DNA of 64,000 nt from Macrostomum hystrix (lineage: Eukaryota > Platyhelminthes > Macrostomidae). Under the pieces are notes generated by a model. That model did not search any database, was not told where the DNA came from, and worked only from the letters and a program-made list of their open reading frames with translations. The stretch covers positions 11,821,001 to 11,885,000 of the forward strand of contig CATNEN010000038.1 in NCBI GenBank assembly GCA_950097015.1, read 5' to 3'. A program made the translations under genes and the position numbers. Of this stretch, positions 11,005 through 21,324 are shown in pieces; position 1 is the stretch's first letter, and each line of letters begins with the position of its first letter.

Positions 11005-11900
11005 ATTAAGGGTGACGTAGATTACGGGGGAGGTAGATTAAGGGTTAGCTGTATTAATGGTGAGGTGGATTATGGGTCGATTAAGGGTGGATTAAAGGTG
11101 GATTAAGGGTAAGGTGGATTAATGGAGAGGGTGACCATGAATGAGATGGATTAAGGGTGAAGCGGATTAAGGTTATGGTGGGTTTAGAATGAGGTGGATT
11201 AATGTTGAGGTGGATTAACGTTAAGGTAGATTAATGGTGAGGGTGACCATGAATGGGGTGGATTAAGGGTGAAGCGGATTAAGGTTTAGGTGGGTTTAGA
11301 GTGAGGTGGATTAATGTTGAGGTGGATTAAGGTTAAGGTAGATTAATGGTGAGGGTGACCATGAATGGGGTGGATTAAGGGTGAAGCGGATTAAGGTTTA
11401 GGTGGGTTTAGAGTGAGGTGGATTAATGTTGAGGTGGATTAAGGTTAAGGTAGATTAATGGTGAGGGTGACCATGAATGGGGTGGATTAAGGGTGAAGCG
11501 GATTAAGGTTTAGGTGGGTTTAGAGTGAGGTGGATTAATGTTGAGGTGGATTAAGGTTAAGGTAGATTAATGGTGAGGGTGACCATGAATGGGGTGGATT
11601 AATGGTGAAGCGGATTAAGGTTTAGGTGGGTTTAGAGTGAGGTGGATTAATGTTGAAGTGGATTAAGGTCAAGGTAGATTAATGGTGAGGGTGACCATGA
11701 ATGGGGTGGATTAAGGGTGAAGCGGATTAAGGTTTAGGTGGGTTTAGAGTGAGGTGGATTAATGTTGAGGTGGATTAAGGATAATGTGAATTAAGGTGAG
11801 GTGGATTAAGGGTGGGGCGGATTAAGACAGGTGGATTAAAAGTGAGGGTGACCAAGAAGGAGCTGGGTTAAGGGTGGGACGGACTATAGGTGAGGTGGAT
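11005..11900. repeat. Higher-order repeat of 112 bp made of ggtggattaaggg-like subunits
   Basis: The word gggtgaccatgaatg recurs at 11129, 11241, 11353, 11465, 11577 and 11689, an exact 112-bp period. Each 112-bp unit is itself built of diverged 10- to 12-bp subunits such as ggattaagggt and ggattaaggttta. The flanks contain irregular subunits. It lies in the LIM-gene intron between 10982 and 11925. Confidence 0.9.
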
Positions 11901-11924
11901 GGTGTTAGTTCTTTGATGGCTCAC

Positions 11925-12056
11925 GCCAAGCAGGCTGGATGATACGGACGACCTCCGTGAGTCACGATGGCTCGCGCCGGTTCCAAAATTCTCTCTTCGC
12001 AGTGGGCGCAGAATGTTGAAAAGTCGCTGTAGAGACGGGCATTTTGGGAAGGCGTG
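11925..12056 (-). CDS. LIM-domain exon, first zinc ligands
   Basis: A strong pyrimidine-rich acceptor (cttcttgtcgctttaag) opens an exon encoding STFCAHCEERILEPARAI through RPYHPACLA, with donor gtgagc. The spacing C-x2-C-x19-H-x2-C is canonical for LIM finger 1. Alternatively translation could begin at ATG 12094 or 12085 inside the pyrimidine tract, giving a hydrophobic start (MFFTLLVAL); the splice-acceptor reading is preferred. A 32-bp block of this exon is identical to the start of the exon at 10593, which points to exon duplication or conversion. Upstream exons are not identified. Confidence 0.65.
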
Positions 12057-12331
12057 CTTAAAGCGACAAGAAGAGTGAAAAACATGCTTTCCATGTTTGC
12101 AGCTCTTCTCAGATGCCTCAGAATCTGCTCAGAATCCAGCAGAATAAACTACGTACTTGGCAAAAATTTTTAAGTGTTCTGAAAATCTCTAATCTTTACC
12201 AATGACAACTAAAGAATCAAGAACACTAGAAAAGTACGTGAAATATACAGGAAATCCACCCTGAAAAGTTTTTTGGAAGCGCCTGAATGCTAACGCTCGT
12301 AAAAGCGTCAAAATTGGTTGACAGACTAGGC

Positions 12332-13333
12332 CAGGGGTGGGCAAACTTATTTGCTGGCGGGCCAAAGAGAGAGCCTAAAAGACGACACGGGAGACACGGG
12401 AGAGATGAGACACAGGAAAGATGGGACACGAGAGAGATGAGACACGGGAGAGATAAGACAGGGAAGAGATTAGACACGGGAGAGATTAGACACGGGAGAG
12501 ATTAGACACGGGAGAGATAAGAAAGGGAAGAGATAAGACAGGGAAGAGATTAGACACGGGAGAGATTAGACACGGGAGAGATTAGACACGGGAGAGATTA
12601 GACACGGGAGAGATTAGACACGGGAGAGATTAGACACGGGAAAGATAAGACAGGGAAGAGATTAGACACGGGAGAGATAAGACAGGGAAGAGATTAGACA
12701 CGGGAGAGATGAGACACGGGAGAGATTAGACAGGGAAGAGATGAGACACGGGAGAGATAAGACAGGGAAGAGATTAGACACGGGAGAGATGAGACACGGG
12801 AGAGATTAGACACGAGAGAGATGAGACACGGGAGAGATGAGACACGAGAGAGATGAGACACGAGAGAGATTAGACACGGGAGAGATTAGACACGGGAAAG
12901 ATAAGACGGAAGAGATTAGACACGGGAGAGATAAGACAGGGAAGAGATTAGACACGGGAGAGATTAGACACGGGAAAGATAAGACAGGGAAGAGATTAGA
13001 CACGGGAGAGATAAGACAGGGAAGAGATTAGACACGGGAGAGATTAAACACGGGAGAGATGAGACACGAGAGAGATGAGACACGAGAGAGATGAGACACG
13101 AGAGAGATTAGACACGGGAGAGATTAGACACGGGAGAAATTAGACACGGGAGAGATTAGACACGGGAGAGATTAGACACGGGAGAGACTAGACACGGGAG
13201 AGATGAGACACGAGAGCGATGAGACATGAGAGAGATGAAACAGGACACTGTAGATGTCAGAAGGGGCAACGGGCTGGATTTGGGAGCTTCGAGGGCCGCA
13301 TCTGGCCCGCGGGCCGGAGTTTGCCGACCCCTG
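12332..13333 (+). mobile_element. Non-autonomous hAT element (MITE) with internal minisatellite
   Basis: Terminal inverted repeats caggggtgggcaaact and its near-complement agtttgccgacccctg bound the element. It is flanked by a perfect 8-bp target duplication gactaggc (12324-12331 and 13334-13341), diagnostic of hAT transposition. Subterminal gcgggcc and ccgcatctggcccgcgggcc are typical of this MITE type. No transposase. The interior (about 12385-13245) is about 50 copies of a 16-bp unit agattagacacgggag and variants. The copy at 21740 is the same family in reverse orientation. Confidence 0.92.
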
Positions 13334-13341
13334 GACTAGGC

Positions 13342-13654
13342 GATGGTGTCCTGTGGTTGAGCTGCGTCTAGTATTTTGGCTTGATCTGTGAAATTGGAGA
13401 AATTCGCGTCAGGGTGTCCAAAGTGACCTAGTTCCACCTGTTGTAGCCCTTGAAGGTCCAGCAAATCCGTCTAGATAAAGGTAGGTGACCACCGAAGACG
13501 AAGATGATGCAGGCACATTCGGGTGACATGCTGATAAATTTTGAAGGCCTGGCAAGGCCGCACTGAGTCGCAGTGTTAATTCGTGTATAGGGGTGTATGA
13601 AATACCAGAAAAATTGAATGTCTCGACGGGTCAGAAGATCGAGCTGGCGATTTG
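13342..13654. other. Gene-free stretch with a shared repeat word
   Basis: Positions 13499-13549 (gatgatgcaggcacattcgg and onward) match 38975-39020 closely, so both are fragments of one dispersed element. A minus-strand open stretch from about 13480 to 13345 with possible splice sites (ttatctag and cag|gtggaa) could be an exon, but there is no recognisable product. Confidence 0.35.
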
Positions 13655-13905
13655 ACCGTACGCAGGCACATGTTCACCCAGGTGTGTACATCTGACCTGA
13701 CTTTCTCATCGTCAGGCAGTGTACACTGTGCCTTGGAGGTTGGCCTTCAAGGGCATAAATTGCACGACAAGCCCCAAAGCCTTCTCTCCGCGGCTGCGCC
13801 CCCCAAAAAAATGTGGCCTCGCCGTGGAATAGAACTTAGGGACCGTGGTGCGAGAGGCAAAAGCGATAACCGCTCTGCCACGACCTTTCCTTGGTATAGT
13901 TAGTT
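13655..13905 (-). mobile_element. tRNA-derived SINE (family A), 3'-truncated, reverse orientation
   Basis: The right end carries the complement of the tRNA-like head (box A complement ccgctctgcca, degraded box B). The body words ttggaggttggccttcaa and ggtgtgtacatctgacctga match the other copies. The tail after cacccaggtgtg is missing. Confidence 0.85.
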
Positions 13906-13954
13906 CTACTGTTAAACTGACGCACATACAAAGGTACTTTTTGAAGGCTGAAGT

Positions 13955-14062
13955 CTATACGTACGGCTGTTCAGTCCATGGACTGTGGGACGCCACACCC
14001 GCTCTCAATTACCCTGGAATCGGACCCGCGATCTCCAAGTGACGACTCCGATGCTCTAACCT
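13955..14062 (-). mobile_element. tRNA-like SINE head (second type), reverse orientation
   Basis: Read on the minus strand, ggttagagcatcgg resembles box A and gggtccgattcc resembles box B about 35 nt later, as in tRNA-derived SINEs. It continues into gtccatggactgaacag, a word also present near 4790. It directly abuts the Tc1-like element. Confidence 0.55.
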
Positions 14063-14078
14063 TCAGACGATTTCAAAA

Positions 14079-15066
14079 ATGGTCCGGCAAATTACTAATG
14101 CTGAGCGATGGCGTGCTGTTGGAATGCTGGAAGTCGGTGTGTCGCGGTGTGAGACTGGCAGCGTGGAGCACGCTGCGAAAGACAGTCAGCGCCTTGATCT
14201 CCGTGGCTCAACAGCCGAGCAAATTGCCGTCTGATGCGAATAGTAAGGCGAACTCCCACCCTGCCAGCCACCCTGCTCCGTCTGATGTGGGTGAGAGAAG
14301 CAGAGCAGGAAGCATCCTGAGCGCCCAGACAATTGGACGTCGAATTCGGGAGGCCGGCCTCCGCTCTCGCAAGATGCGCAAGCGGCCTCGACTCAGTCCT
14401 GCCCACATCGCCAGCCGAGAGCAGTGGGCGATGCAGCGCGTCCACTGGAGGCAGCAGCAGTGGCGACGCGTTGTTTTCACTGACGAGAGCCGGTTCCGAC
14501 TTTTCCAAGCAGACGGTCGCACCCGCGTTTGGCGAGATCCGCGGCAGGAGATGCTGCAGCGGCGTGTACAGTGCGCTGAGAGCCAGGCTGCCTCAGTGCA
14601 CGTTTGGGCCGGCATCTCGCCACATTCAAGGACGGACATCGTCTTCCTGGATGCCAACGTGAACGCTAGTAGCTACGCAGATCTTCTGCAGACTCGGTTC
14701 CTACCGTTTGCCGACGCTGCTTTCGGAGGAGTTGGCAACTGCATTGTCCAGGATGATAACGCGCCGCCACACCGAGCCGATGCTGTTGGTCTAGTGAAAG
14801 AGCAGCTACAGATCCGCACTCTGCGCAGGCCTTCCCGGTCCCCAGACATGAATCCAATCGAGCATGTCTGGGACTTTCTAAAGCGCAGCATTCGAAAAGA
14901 GAATGTAACACAAAATGTTGCGGAGCTGCGTCACGCCATTGCAAACGCTTGGCAGCAACTTCCCCAGGACTTTCTGCACCGCCTTATCTTGGGGATGCCC
15001 CGCAGAGTCGCCGCTCTTCTGCGTGCGAGGGGATCCCACACGCGGAATGAAGCATTGCGATTCTAA
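14079..15066 (+). pseudogene. Tc1-like transposase (DD34E), frame-shifted copy
   Basis: Tc1/mariner transposases cut and paste DNA at TA sites using a DDE catalytic core. From 14079 a Tc1 N-terminus is visible in one frame (MVRQITNAERWRAVGMLEVG), but the rest of the protein is in another frame, read from about 14130 to TAA at 15064-15066. The core is well preserved: QTIGRRIREAGLRSRK, VVFTDESRF (first Asp), CIVQDDNAPPHRA (second Asp) and SPDMNPIEHVWDFLKR (Glu). The N-terminal helix-turn-helix region is therefore broken by at least one frameshift and the copy should be inactive. Terminal inverted repeats were not identified with confidence. High GC relative to flanks. Confidence 0.88.
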
Positions 15067-15302
15067 CTGCATTTTGCATAAAAAATAAACTTGTGATTTT
15101 GTGCGACTGGCGTTTATTATTGATTCAATCACCCCTCCCTCCTCGCGGCGTAGTTGCGTAACTCGCGGGTTGAATTGTGAGCGAGAAGTTATCTCTGACT
15201 AGGCGCGATAGGTGTGCAACTTTTGACTGTTGCTGAGTGTATGAGTACCTTATTATCTGCTCAACCAATTGAGGCCAGGCTCTATACTCACAAATCCTCA
15301 AG

Positions 15303-15401
15303 ATGCTGCTGAACCTGTTGCCCGCCGTCAGCTTCAGACTGAGCCATCTGGCACCTCCAGTAGGTCGGCACCCTACGCGATCCGCTGCATCAAGGTGTCA
15401 G
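15303..15401 (+). CDS. Candidate first exon with mitochondrial-type presequence
   Basis: An ATG at 15303, directly after tcctcaag, opens 33 codons (MLLNLLPAVSFRLSHLAPP and an Arg/Ser-rich continuation with no acidic residue) up to a donor CAG|gtaggc. The composition, hydrophobic then Arg-rich without Asp or Glu, is that of a mitochondrial targeting peptide. No downstream exon with a recognisable product was found; the next kilobase is a minisatellite. The mature protein is unknown and the call could be chance. Confidence 0.25.
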
Positions 15402-15619
15402 GTAGGCGGGGAAAAATTAAGCATCGGAATTTGCGGGCATTTGGGAAGGACGCTCTGCGATTTGCATTAAGCCAAAACAGCAGGACCGATTTTCGCATCA
15501 ACAACTGTTATTTAAAAGTACAGAATAATAGGACGACGAAATAGCATCTACAGTATCCCTTGCCCGTATGCACTTCAGATTCCAATTGCAACCCAGATGC
15601 CCGTTTTTTATCCTAACAT

Positions 15620-16545
15620 CAACCTAGATCCCATTATGTTTAATCCAGTTCCCAAATTTAATACTAATCCCATTAACTTTAATCCAGATCCCAACTTTAA
15701 TCCTGATCCCAACTTTAATCCTGATCCCAACTTTAATCCTGATCCCAACTTTAATCCTGATCCCAACTTTAATCCTAATCCCAACTTTAGTACAGATCCC
15801 AACTTTAATCCTAATCCCAACTTTAGTACAGATCCCAACTTTAATCCTAATCCCTACTTTAGTACAGATCCCAACTTTAATCCAGATCGCAATTTTAATC
15901 CAGATTCCTGTTTTAATCCTGATCCCAACTTTAATATAGATCCCAACTTTAATCCTGATCCCAACTTTCATCCTGATCCCAACTTTAATCTTAATCCCAA
16001 CTTTAGTACAGATCCCAACTTTAATCCTAATCCCAACTTTAGTACAGATCCAAACTTTAATCCAGATCGCAATTTTAATCCAGATTCCTGTTGTAATCCT
16101 GATCCCAACTTTAATACTGATCCAAACTTTAATATAGATCCCCATTTAAATCCAGATCCTCATTTCAATCCAGATCCTCATTTTAATCCAGATCCTCATT
16201 TTAATCCAGATCCTCATTTCAATCCAGATCGCAATTTCAATCCAGATCCCCATTTTAATCCAGATCCCCATTTTAATCCAGATCCCCATTTTAATCCAGA
16301 TCCCCATTTTAATCCAGATCCCCATTTTAATCCAGATCCCCATTTTAATCCAGATCCCCATTTTAATCCAGATCCCCATTTTAATCCAGATCCCTGTTGC
16401 AATCCAGATCGCAATTTTAATCCAGATCCCTGTTGCAATCCAGATCGCAATTTTAATCCAGATCCCTGTTTAAATTCAGATCCTCATTTTAATCCAGATC
16501 CTCATTTTAATCCTGATCCACATTTTAATCCAGATCCCTGGCATT
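15620..16545. repeat. 18-bp minisatellite (encodes NPDPHF-like units if read)
   Basis: About 50 copies of an 18-bp unit, consensus aatccagatccccatttt with C/T and A variants. The left half favours cccaactttaatcctgat and the right half ccagatccccattttaat. The period is a multiple of 3, so a 328-codon frame (15597-16583, NPDPNF/NPDPHF) stays open, as do minus-strand frames. No initiation context or flanking coding signature supports translation. Confidence 0.93.
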
Positions 16546-16941
16546 TATTTTCAGTTCCATTTTATCAAGAACCCTTTTTCTAAACTTATAAACATCTTCA
16601 TTTCTATCATATGAAGGTCACAACTGTGCAAACTCATACATGAATAATTAAATTTTAATACGAAGCAACAGTGAACAAATAATTATAGCAGCCTAACCAC
16701 CATTTCTAACTCTATACAGGTACAGTTTACCTGAAGCAGAACATATTTGCTACATCTAGAATGCATGCTGTTGACAATAAACTTACAGCAAACATCACTG
16801 GGTGCAGAATTCTTCTATGTTGAGGCGTTCGGTAAACATCGGGAACTATGCGCTAGCCTTATAGCATCTTATCGACACTTTAATCGCCATTAAAATTAGA
16901 TGTGCCTTAACTGTGAGCTTGATTAATTGATAATTAACGAA

Positions 16942-19900
16942 CTAACTGCACATGTGGCCCCTGAAAAAGATGCTGTTTAAAAAGCTCGACAAAAAATTGG
17001 AGAATTGCCATGGCAAAAAACTCCTGATTGAGGAATGGGATGTGGGAAAACTGCTGACTGATTGAGGAATATGATGTGGGGAAACTGCTGACTGATTGAG
17101 GAATGGGATGTGGGGAAACTGCTGGCTGATTGAAGAATGGGATGTGGGAAAACTGCTGGCTGACTGAAGAATGGGATGTGGGAAAACTGCTGACTGACTG
17201 AAGAATGGGATGTGGGGAAACTGCTGGCTGATTGAAGAATGGGATGTGGGAAAACTGCTGACTGACTGAAGAATGGGATGTGGGGAAACTGCTGACTGAC
17301 TGAAGAATGGGATGTGGGGAAACTGCTGACTGACTGAAGAATAGGATGTGGGAAAACTGCTGACTGACTGAAGAATGGGATGTGGGGAAACTGCTGACTG
17401 ACTGAAGAATGGGATGTGGGGAAACTGCTGACTGACTGAAAATGGGATGTGGGGAAACTGCTGGCTGACTGAAGGATGGGATGTGGGAAAACTGCTGGCT
17501 GACTGAAGAATGGGATGTGGGAAAACTGCTGACTGACTGAAGAATGGGATGTGGGGAAACTGCTGACTGACTGAAGGATGGGATGTGGGAAAACTGCTGA
17601 CTGATTGAGGAATGGGATGTGGGGAAACTGCTGACTGATTGAGGAATGGGATGTGGGGAAACTGCTGACTGATTGAGGAATGGGATGTGGGGAAACTGCT
17701 GACTGATTGAGGAATAGGATGTGGGGAAACTGCTGACTGATTGAGGAATGGGATGTGGGAAAACGGCTGACTGAAGGATGGGATGTGGGGAAACTGCTGA
17801 CTGACTGAAGAATGGGATGTGGGGAAACTGCTGACTGAAGAATGGGATGTGGGGAAACTGCTGACTGAAGGATGGAATGTGGGGAAACTGCTGACTGATT
17901 GAGTAATGGAATGTGGGGAAACTGCTGACTGACTGAAGGATGGGATGTGGGAAAACTGCTGACTGATTGAGGAATAGGATGTGGGGAAACTGCTGACTGA
18001 CTGAAGAATGGGATGTGGGGAAACTGCTGGCTGACTGAAGGATGGGATGTGGGAAAACGGCTGACTGAAGGATGGGATGTGGGGAAACGGCTGACTGACT
18101 GAAGAATGGGATGTGGGGAAACTGCTGACTGAAGGATGGGATGTGGGGAAACTGCTGGCTGACTGAAGAATGGGATGTGGGGAAACTGCTGGCGGACTGA
18201 AGGATGGGATGTGGGGAAACTGCTGGCGGACTGAAGGATGGGATGTGGGGAAACGGCTGACTGAAGGATGGGATGTGGGGAAACGGCTGACTGAAGGATG
18301 GGATGTGGGGAAACGGCTGACTGACTGAAGAATGGGATGTGGGGAAACTGCTGACTGAAGGATGGGATGTGGGGAAACTGCTGACTGAAGGATGGGATGT
18401 GGGAAAACGGCTGACTGAAGGATGGGATGTGGGGAAACTGCTCGCGGACTGAAGGATGGGATGTGGGGAAACTGCTGACTGAAGGATGGGATGTGGGGAA
18501 ACTGCTGACTGAAGGATGGGATGTGGGGAAACTGCTGACTGAAGGATGGGATGTGGGGAAACTGCTGGCGGACTGAAGAATGGGATGTAGGGAAACGGCT
18601 GACTAAAGGATGGGATGTGGGGAAACTGCTGGCGGACTGAAGAATGGGATGTGGGGAAACTGCTGACTGAAGGATGGGATGTGCTGAAACTGCTGACCGA
18701 CTGCATGATACGGTGAAGGTTATGGATAAACGGAAGAAGGATGATGATGGACTGCAGCGTGCTCACTCCATAGTTATCACCTGCTCAGCTCAAGGTGCAG
18801 CTTCATCCTGACAGCCCGTTGAGCAGTCGATGCCGAATAACCTGAGGCCCTGGTTTCGCTGAGATTTTCCATTCGTTCAACTTTCGCACTCAACAAATCG
18901 ATAACCTTCTCTCGTCAGGCACCAAATTGTTGTCTTGAGCAAATCTGCCGCGGTCTTCTATATATATATATATATAGTATTTTATTTTCTCTTCAAAGAC
19001 CCATTTACAAGGTGTGCCAGCCAATCAGGGCTGTGCAATTTAAAAAAGGCAATGTGCAGGATGGCCAGCTCGCTACGACTCGCGGTTATAGAGGCGAAGA
19101 AAATGCATATTTTTATATTTTATGACAAGTGTTGGCCAGGAGCAGAGAGGAAAGACAGTGTGAGGGTAGAGGAGCGATTTTCATCCCAGCAAGACCCACC
19201 GCGGATTCCCTCCCCCGCCTCCATTCCCCATTCCGCTCCTCCCCCGCTGACTCAGCCTCTGAGCCTCTCCCCAGCGCGTTCAAGCAACGGCATAGCAGAA
19301 GCTGGTAGAAGATTATGAGAATTGACTCCGTTCATTGATCCAAGAACAGATTTTGTTAAAAAGAACGAAAATAAAACGGAATTGACGCCTATTGGAGAGG
19401 AAATAAGAAATTGGCGGTGTGTGGGGAATTCACAATGGATGGCTTTGAATGCGTTATTGGCGATGCGACTAGCTGCATCCGGTGCTTTGGGGGGTGAAAT
19501 TGTGATGGGTCTGCACAACTCTTGCACAAAGGTCCCTGAGCTCGATTCCTTGGCGAGGCCACATTCATTTGGGGCGCAGCCGCGGAGAGAAGGCTTGGGG
19601 GCTTGTCGTGCAATTTATGCCAGGTTCAACCAGGGCCAACCCCCAAGGCACAGTGCAAGAGTGTACACTGCCTGACGATGAGAAAGTCATGGCAGATGTA
19701 CACACCTGTGTGAGTGTGTGCCTGTGTACAGAATCTGTTTACGTGTGTGCTCAGGAGTCAGCGAAATGGGCAGAATTGCCTCCTCGCTGTCTGCAGGTCA
19801 AGTGTCTCTAAATCATGTGCCATTGCCCGCAGCCCTCCTAAAATATATCATTATTGTTAGTGAAGAGAGCGGTATTAGAAAAAACGGAGTTAAATAGTAT

Positions 19901-20486
19901 CAGATGAAGATAACAACGACAGAACTGATTCGAATGGGAGACAGCGGAGAGAGGTGAGAATGGAATGATGTGAGAATAGGAGAGACTTGAGAACGGTAAA
20001 GAGTTAAAGAATGGTAGATAGTTAAGAGTTGGGGAGAGATTTGAGATTTAATAATGGGAAAGAGAGGTGAGAATGGGAAAGAGAGGTGAGAATGGGAAAG
20101 AGAGGTGAATGCATGTAGATTTACACATACATGTACATGAAACGATATTTTTCGAATTATGTAATCTTCTCTATCTGGTTCAACTTGGTCAACTTTAAAT
20201 CTAGCAATCCCAGCATACGCTCGTATTAACTAAGCTAGTAAAGTATCCAACAGCTAGCTAGTTTTGCTATTTGATATGCTGTGTGGTTGGATCATACATT
20301 TAAACACTATATATATATTTCAATATAAAGGATGCCTGCAGGGCCTAGAATTAAAATGAGTCAAGATTGGAGCACATAGCCTCTAGAAATTGATCTATAC
20401 ATTAGTGATAACCGAATTATATAATAATTACCTACATCGAAGTTATTTACAAGCTTTGCAAGCTCGGCCTTGTTGGTTGACGAACA
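16942..20486 (-). CDS. Candidate coiled-coil protein with hydrophobic C-terminus (three exons)
   Basis: Three minus-strand pieces join in phase: 20486-20436 (acceptor gctgcag, donor gtaggt), 18908-18781 (acceptor gacgagag, donor gtgata) and 17023-16942 (acceptor ctcaatcag, stop TAG 16944-16942). The first two give a continuous heptad series, AELAKLVNNFD then KVIDLLSAKVERMENL, with hydrophobic residues every 3-4 positions. The last exon gives SFLPWQFSNFLSSFLNSIFF, a possible tail anchor. The family is not recognised and upstream exons, including the start, were not found. The middle acceptor is weak. The intron between the last two exons is almost entirely minisatellite. Treat as a prediction. 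Confidence 0.35.
17025..18690. repeat. Minisatellite of gaatgggatgtggggaaactgctgact type
   Basis: About 58 units of variable length (roughly 23 to 34 bp), made of (a/g)atgggatgtggggaaactg plus a varying number of ctga/ggctga tetramers. On the minus strand each unit reads as a pyrimidine-rich stretch ending in cag (tttccccacatcccattcttcag). A 610-codon minus-strand frame through it is an artefact of the absence of stops in any frame. Confidence 0.93.
19480..19865 (+). mobile_element. tRNA-derived SINE (family A)
   Basis: A degraded tRNA-like head (gagctcgattccttggcgag) is followed by the family body: tttggggcgcagccgcggag, gtgtacactgcctgacgatg, tcatggcagatgtacacacc, gtcagcgaaatgggcagaat. It ends in a degraded AT-rich tail near 19850. 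An internal duplication of gtgtgc...gtgtac distinguishes this copy. Confidence 0.85.
20000..20110. repeat. Short tandem repeat of about 19 bp
   Basis: Three near-perfect copies of gagaggtgagaatgggaaa at the right end, preceded by irregular agatttgag/gagttaag variants. Confidence 0.7.
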
Positions 20487-21180
20487 CTGCAGCACCTGCC
20501 GTGCAGTGTGTAGTTAACGCAGCGAAATTATTTTAGTTTACTCTTACTAATTTCATAGACGTAGTCTAATGAGATGCCCCTTGTGCATGACCTGAAGGCT
20601 GCATACTTAGCATTTTTGTCTCTTGTTTCTTCCACTAGCTGCGAATTTATGCTGACATGGCAGTTTTAATGCGCGACTTCCGAATTCGCTTAAATTATCT
20701 TTTACAGCGATGAATACTGCAATGTTGAAATAAATGAGAGAGCCAAAGATCTAAAGAGATCAATTTAATCAGGTTCTATGATAATGAACATATCGAGATG
20801 CTCGACTAACAAGCTTGAACTCTTTCATGCTCAATTTTTATTTTCTTCTAGAATTCAAATTTATGGATACAAAAAAATATTATTAGTGAGAAAATAACTT
20901 GATTTTACAAGAAAGCATACAATTTTTAAAGAAATCTAATGCTGATCAAATGAGTAATATGCAACGTAAACAAACAATATCTGGAAAATCGAAACAGTAA
21001 TGACATTAAAATAGTAACCGAAGTTAACCAAAGCCGGTAATTTTTTTGAAAAAATTTAAACAAACAACAAGCAACTTGTTATAGTAAGAAAATAAATAGC
21101 AATGGCTGTTGTAGATTTCGGTTATTTGTTTGTTTATATGTAGTAAAATAAATAAAATGTTATTTTCTTGTCAGTATTTA
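20487..21180. other. Gene-free AT-rich stretch
   Basis: No exon, RNA gene or recognisable element seen. Upstream exons of the candidate minus-strand coiled-coil gene could lie here or beyond, but none was identified. Confidence 0.3.
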
Positions 21181-21182
21181 TG

Positions 21183-21324
21183 ATTGGTTAAATTCGAGCT
21201 GACCAATAAAATACAATAATATGTGTTTGTCGATTAAAGACAGTAAGCCATTGGTTGTAACTCATTGGTTGGCCAGTCAGCAATTGGCACCAAGGTTTCG
21301 GCGGCCGCTGCGAGCGTCGATTGG
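21183..21324. promoter_or_regulatory. Cluster of six CCAAT boxes upstream of NF-YA
   Basis: CCAAT or its complement ATTGG at 21183-21187, 21203-21207, 21250-21254, 21264-21268, 21283-21287 and 21320-21324: six in 142 bp, against roughly 0.3 expected by chance on both strands. Several have the NF-Y-preferred context (attggttg, gaccaataa). The cluster lies between the candidate minus-strand gene and NF-YA, about 1.7 kb from its ATG, and may be a bidirectional promoter. Confidence 0.55.

Noticed and set aside
12092-12094. ATG opening a signal-peptide-like start to a secreted LIM protein
   Set aside because: The hydrophobic stretch coincides with an excellent polypyrimidine tract and AG acceptor at 12057, a simpler explanation; LIM proteins are normally intracellular.
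16934-18766. 610-codon minus-strand frame rich in Ser, Pro, His and Phe
   Set aside because: It reads through minisatellite units of variable length in changing frames; only the last segment is retained as a possible exon in another frame.
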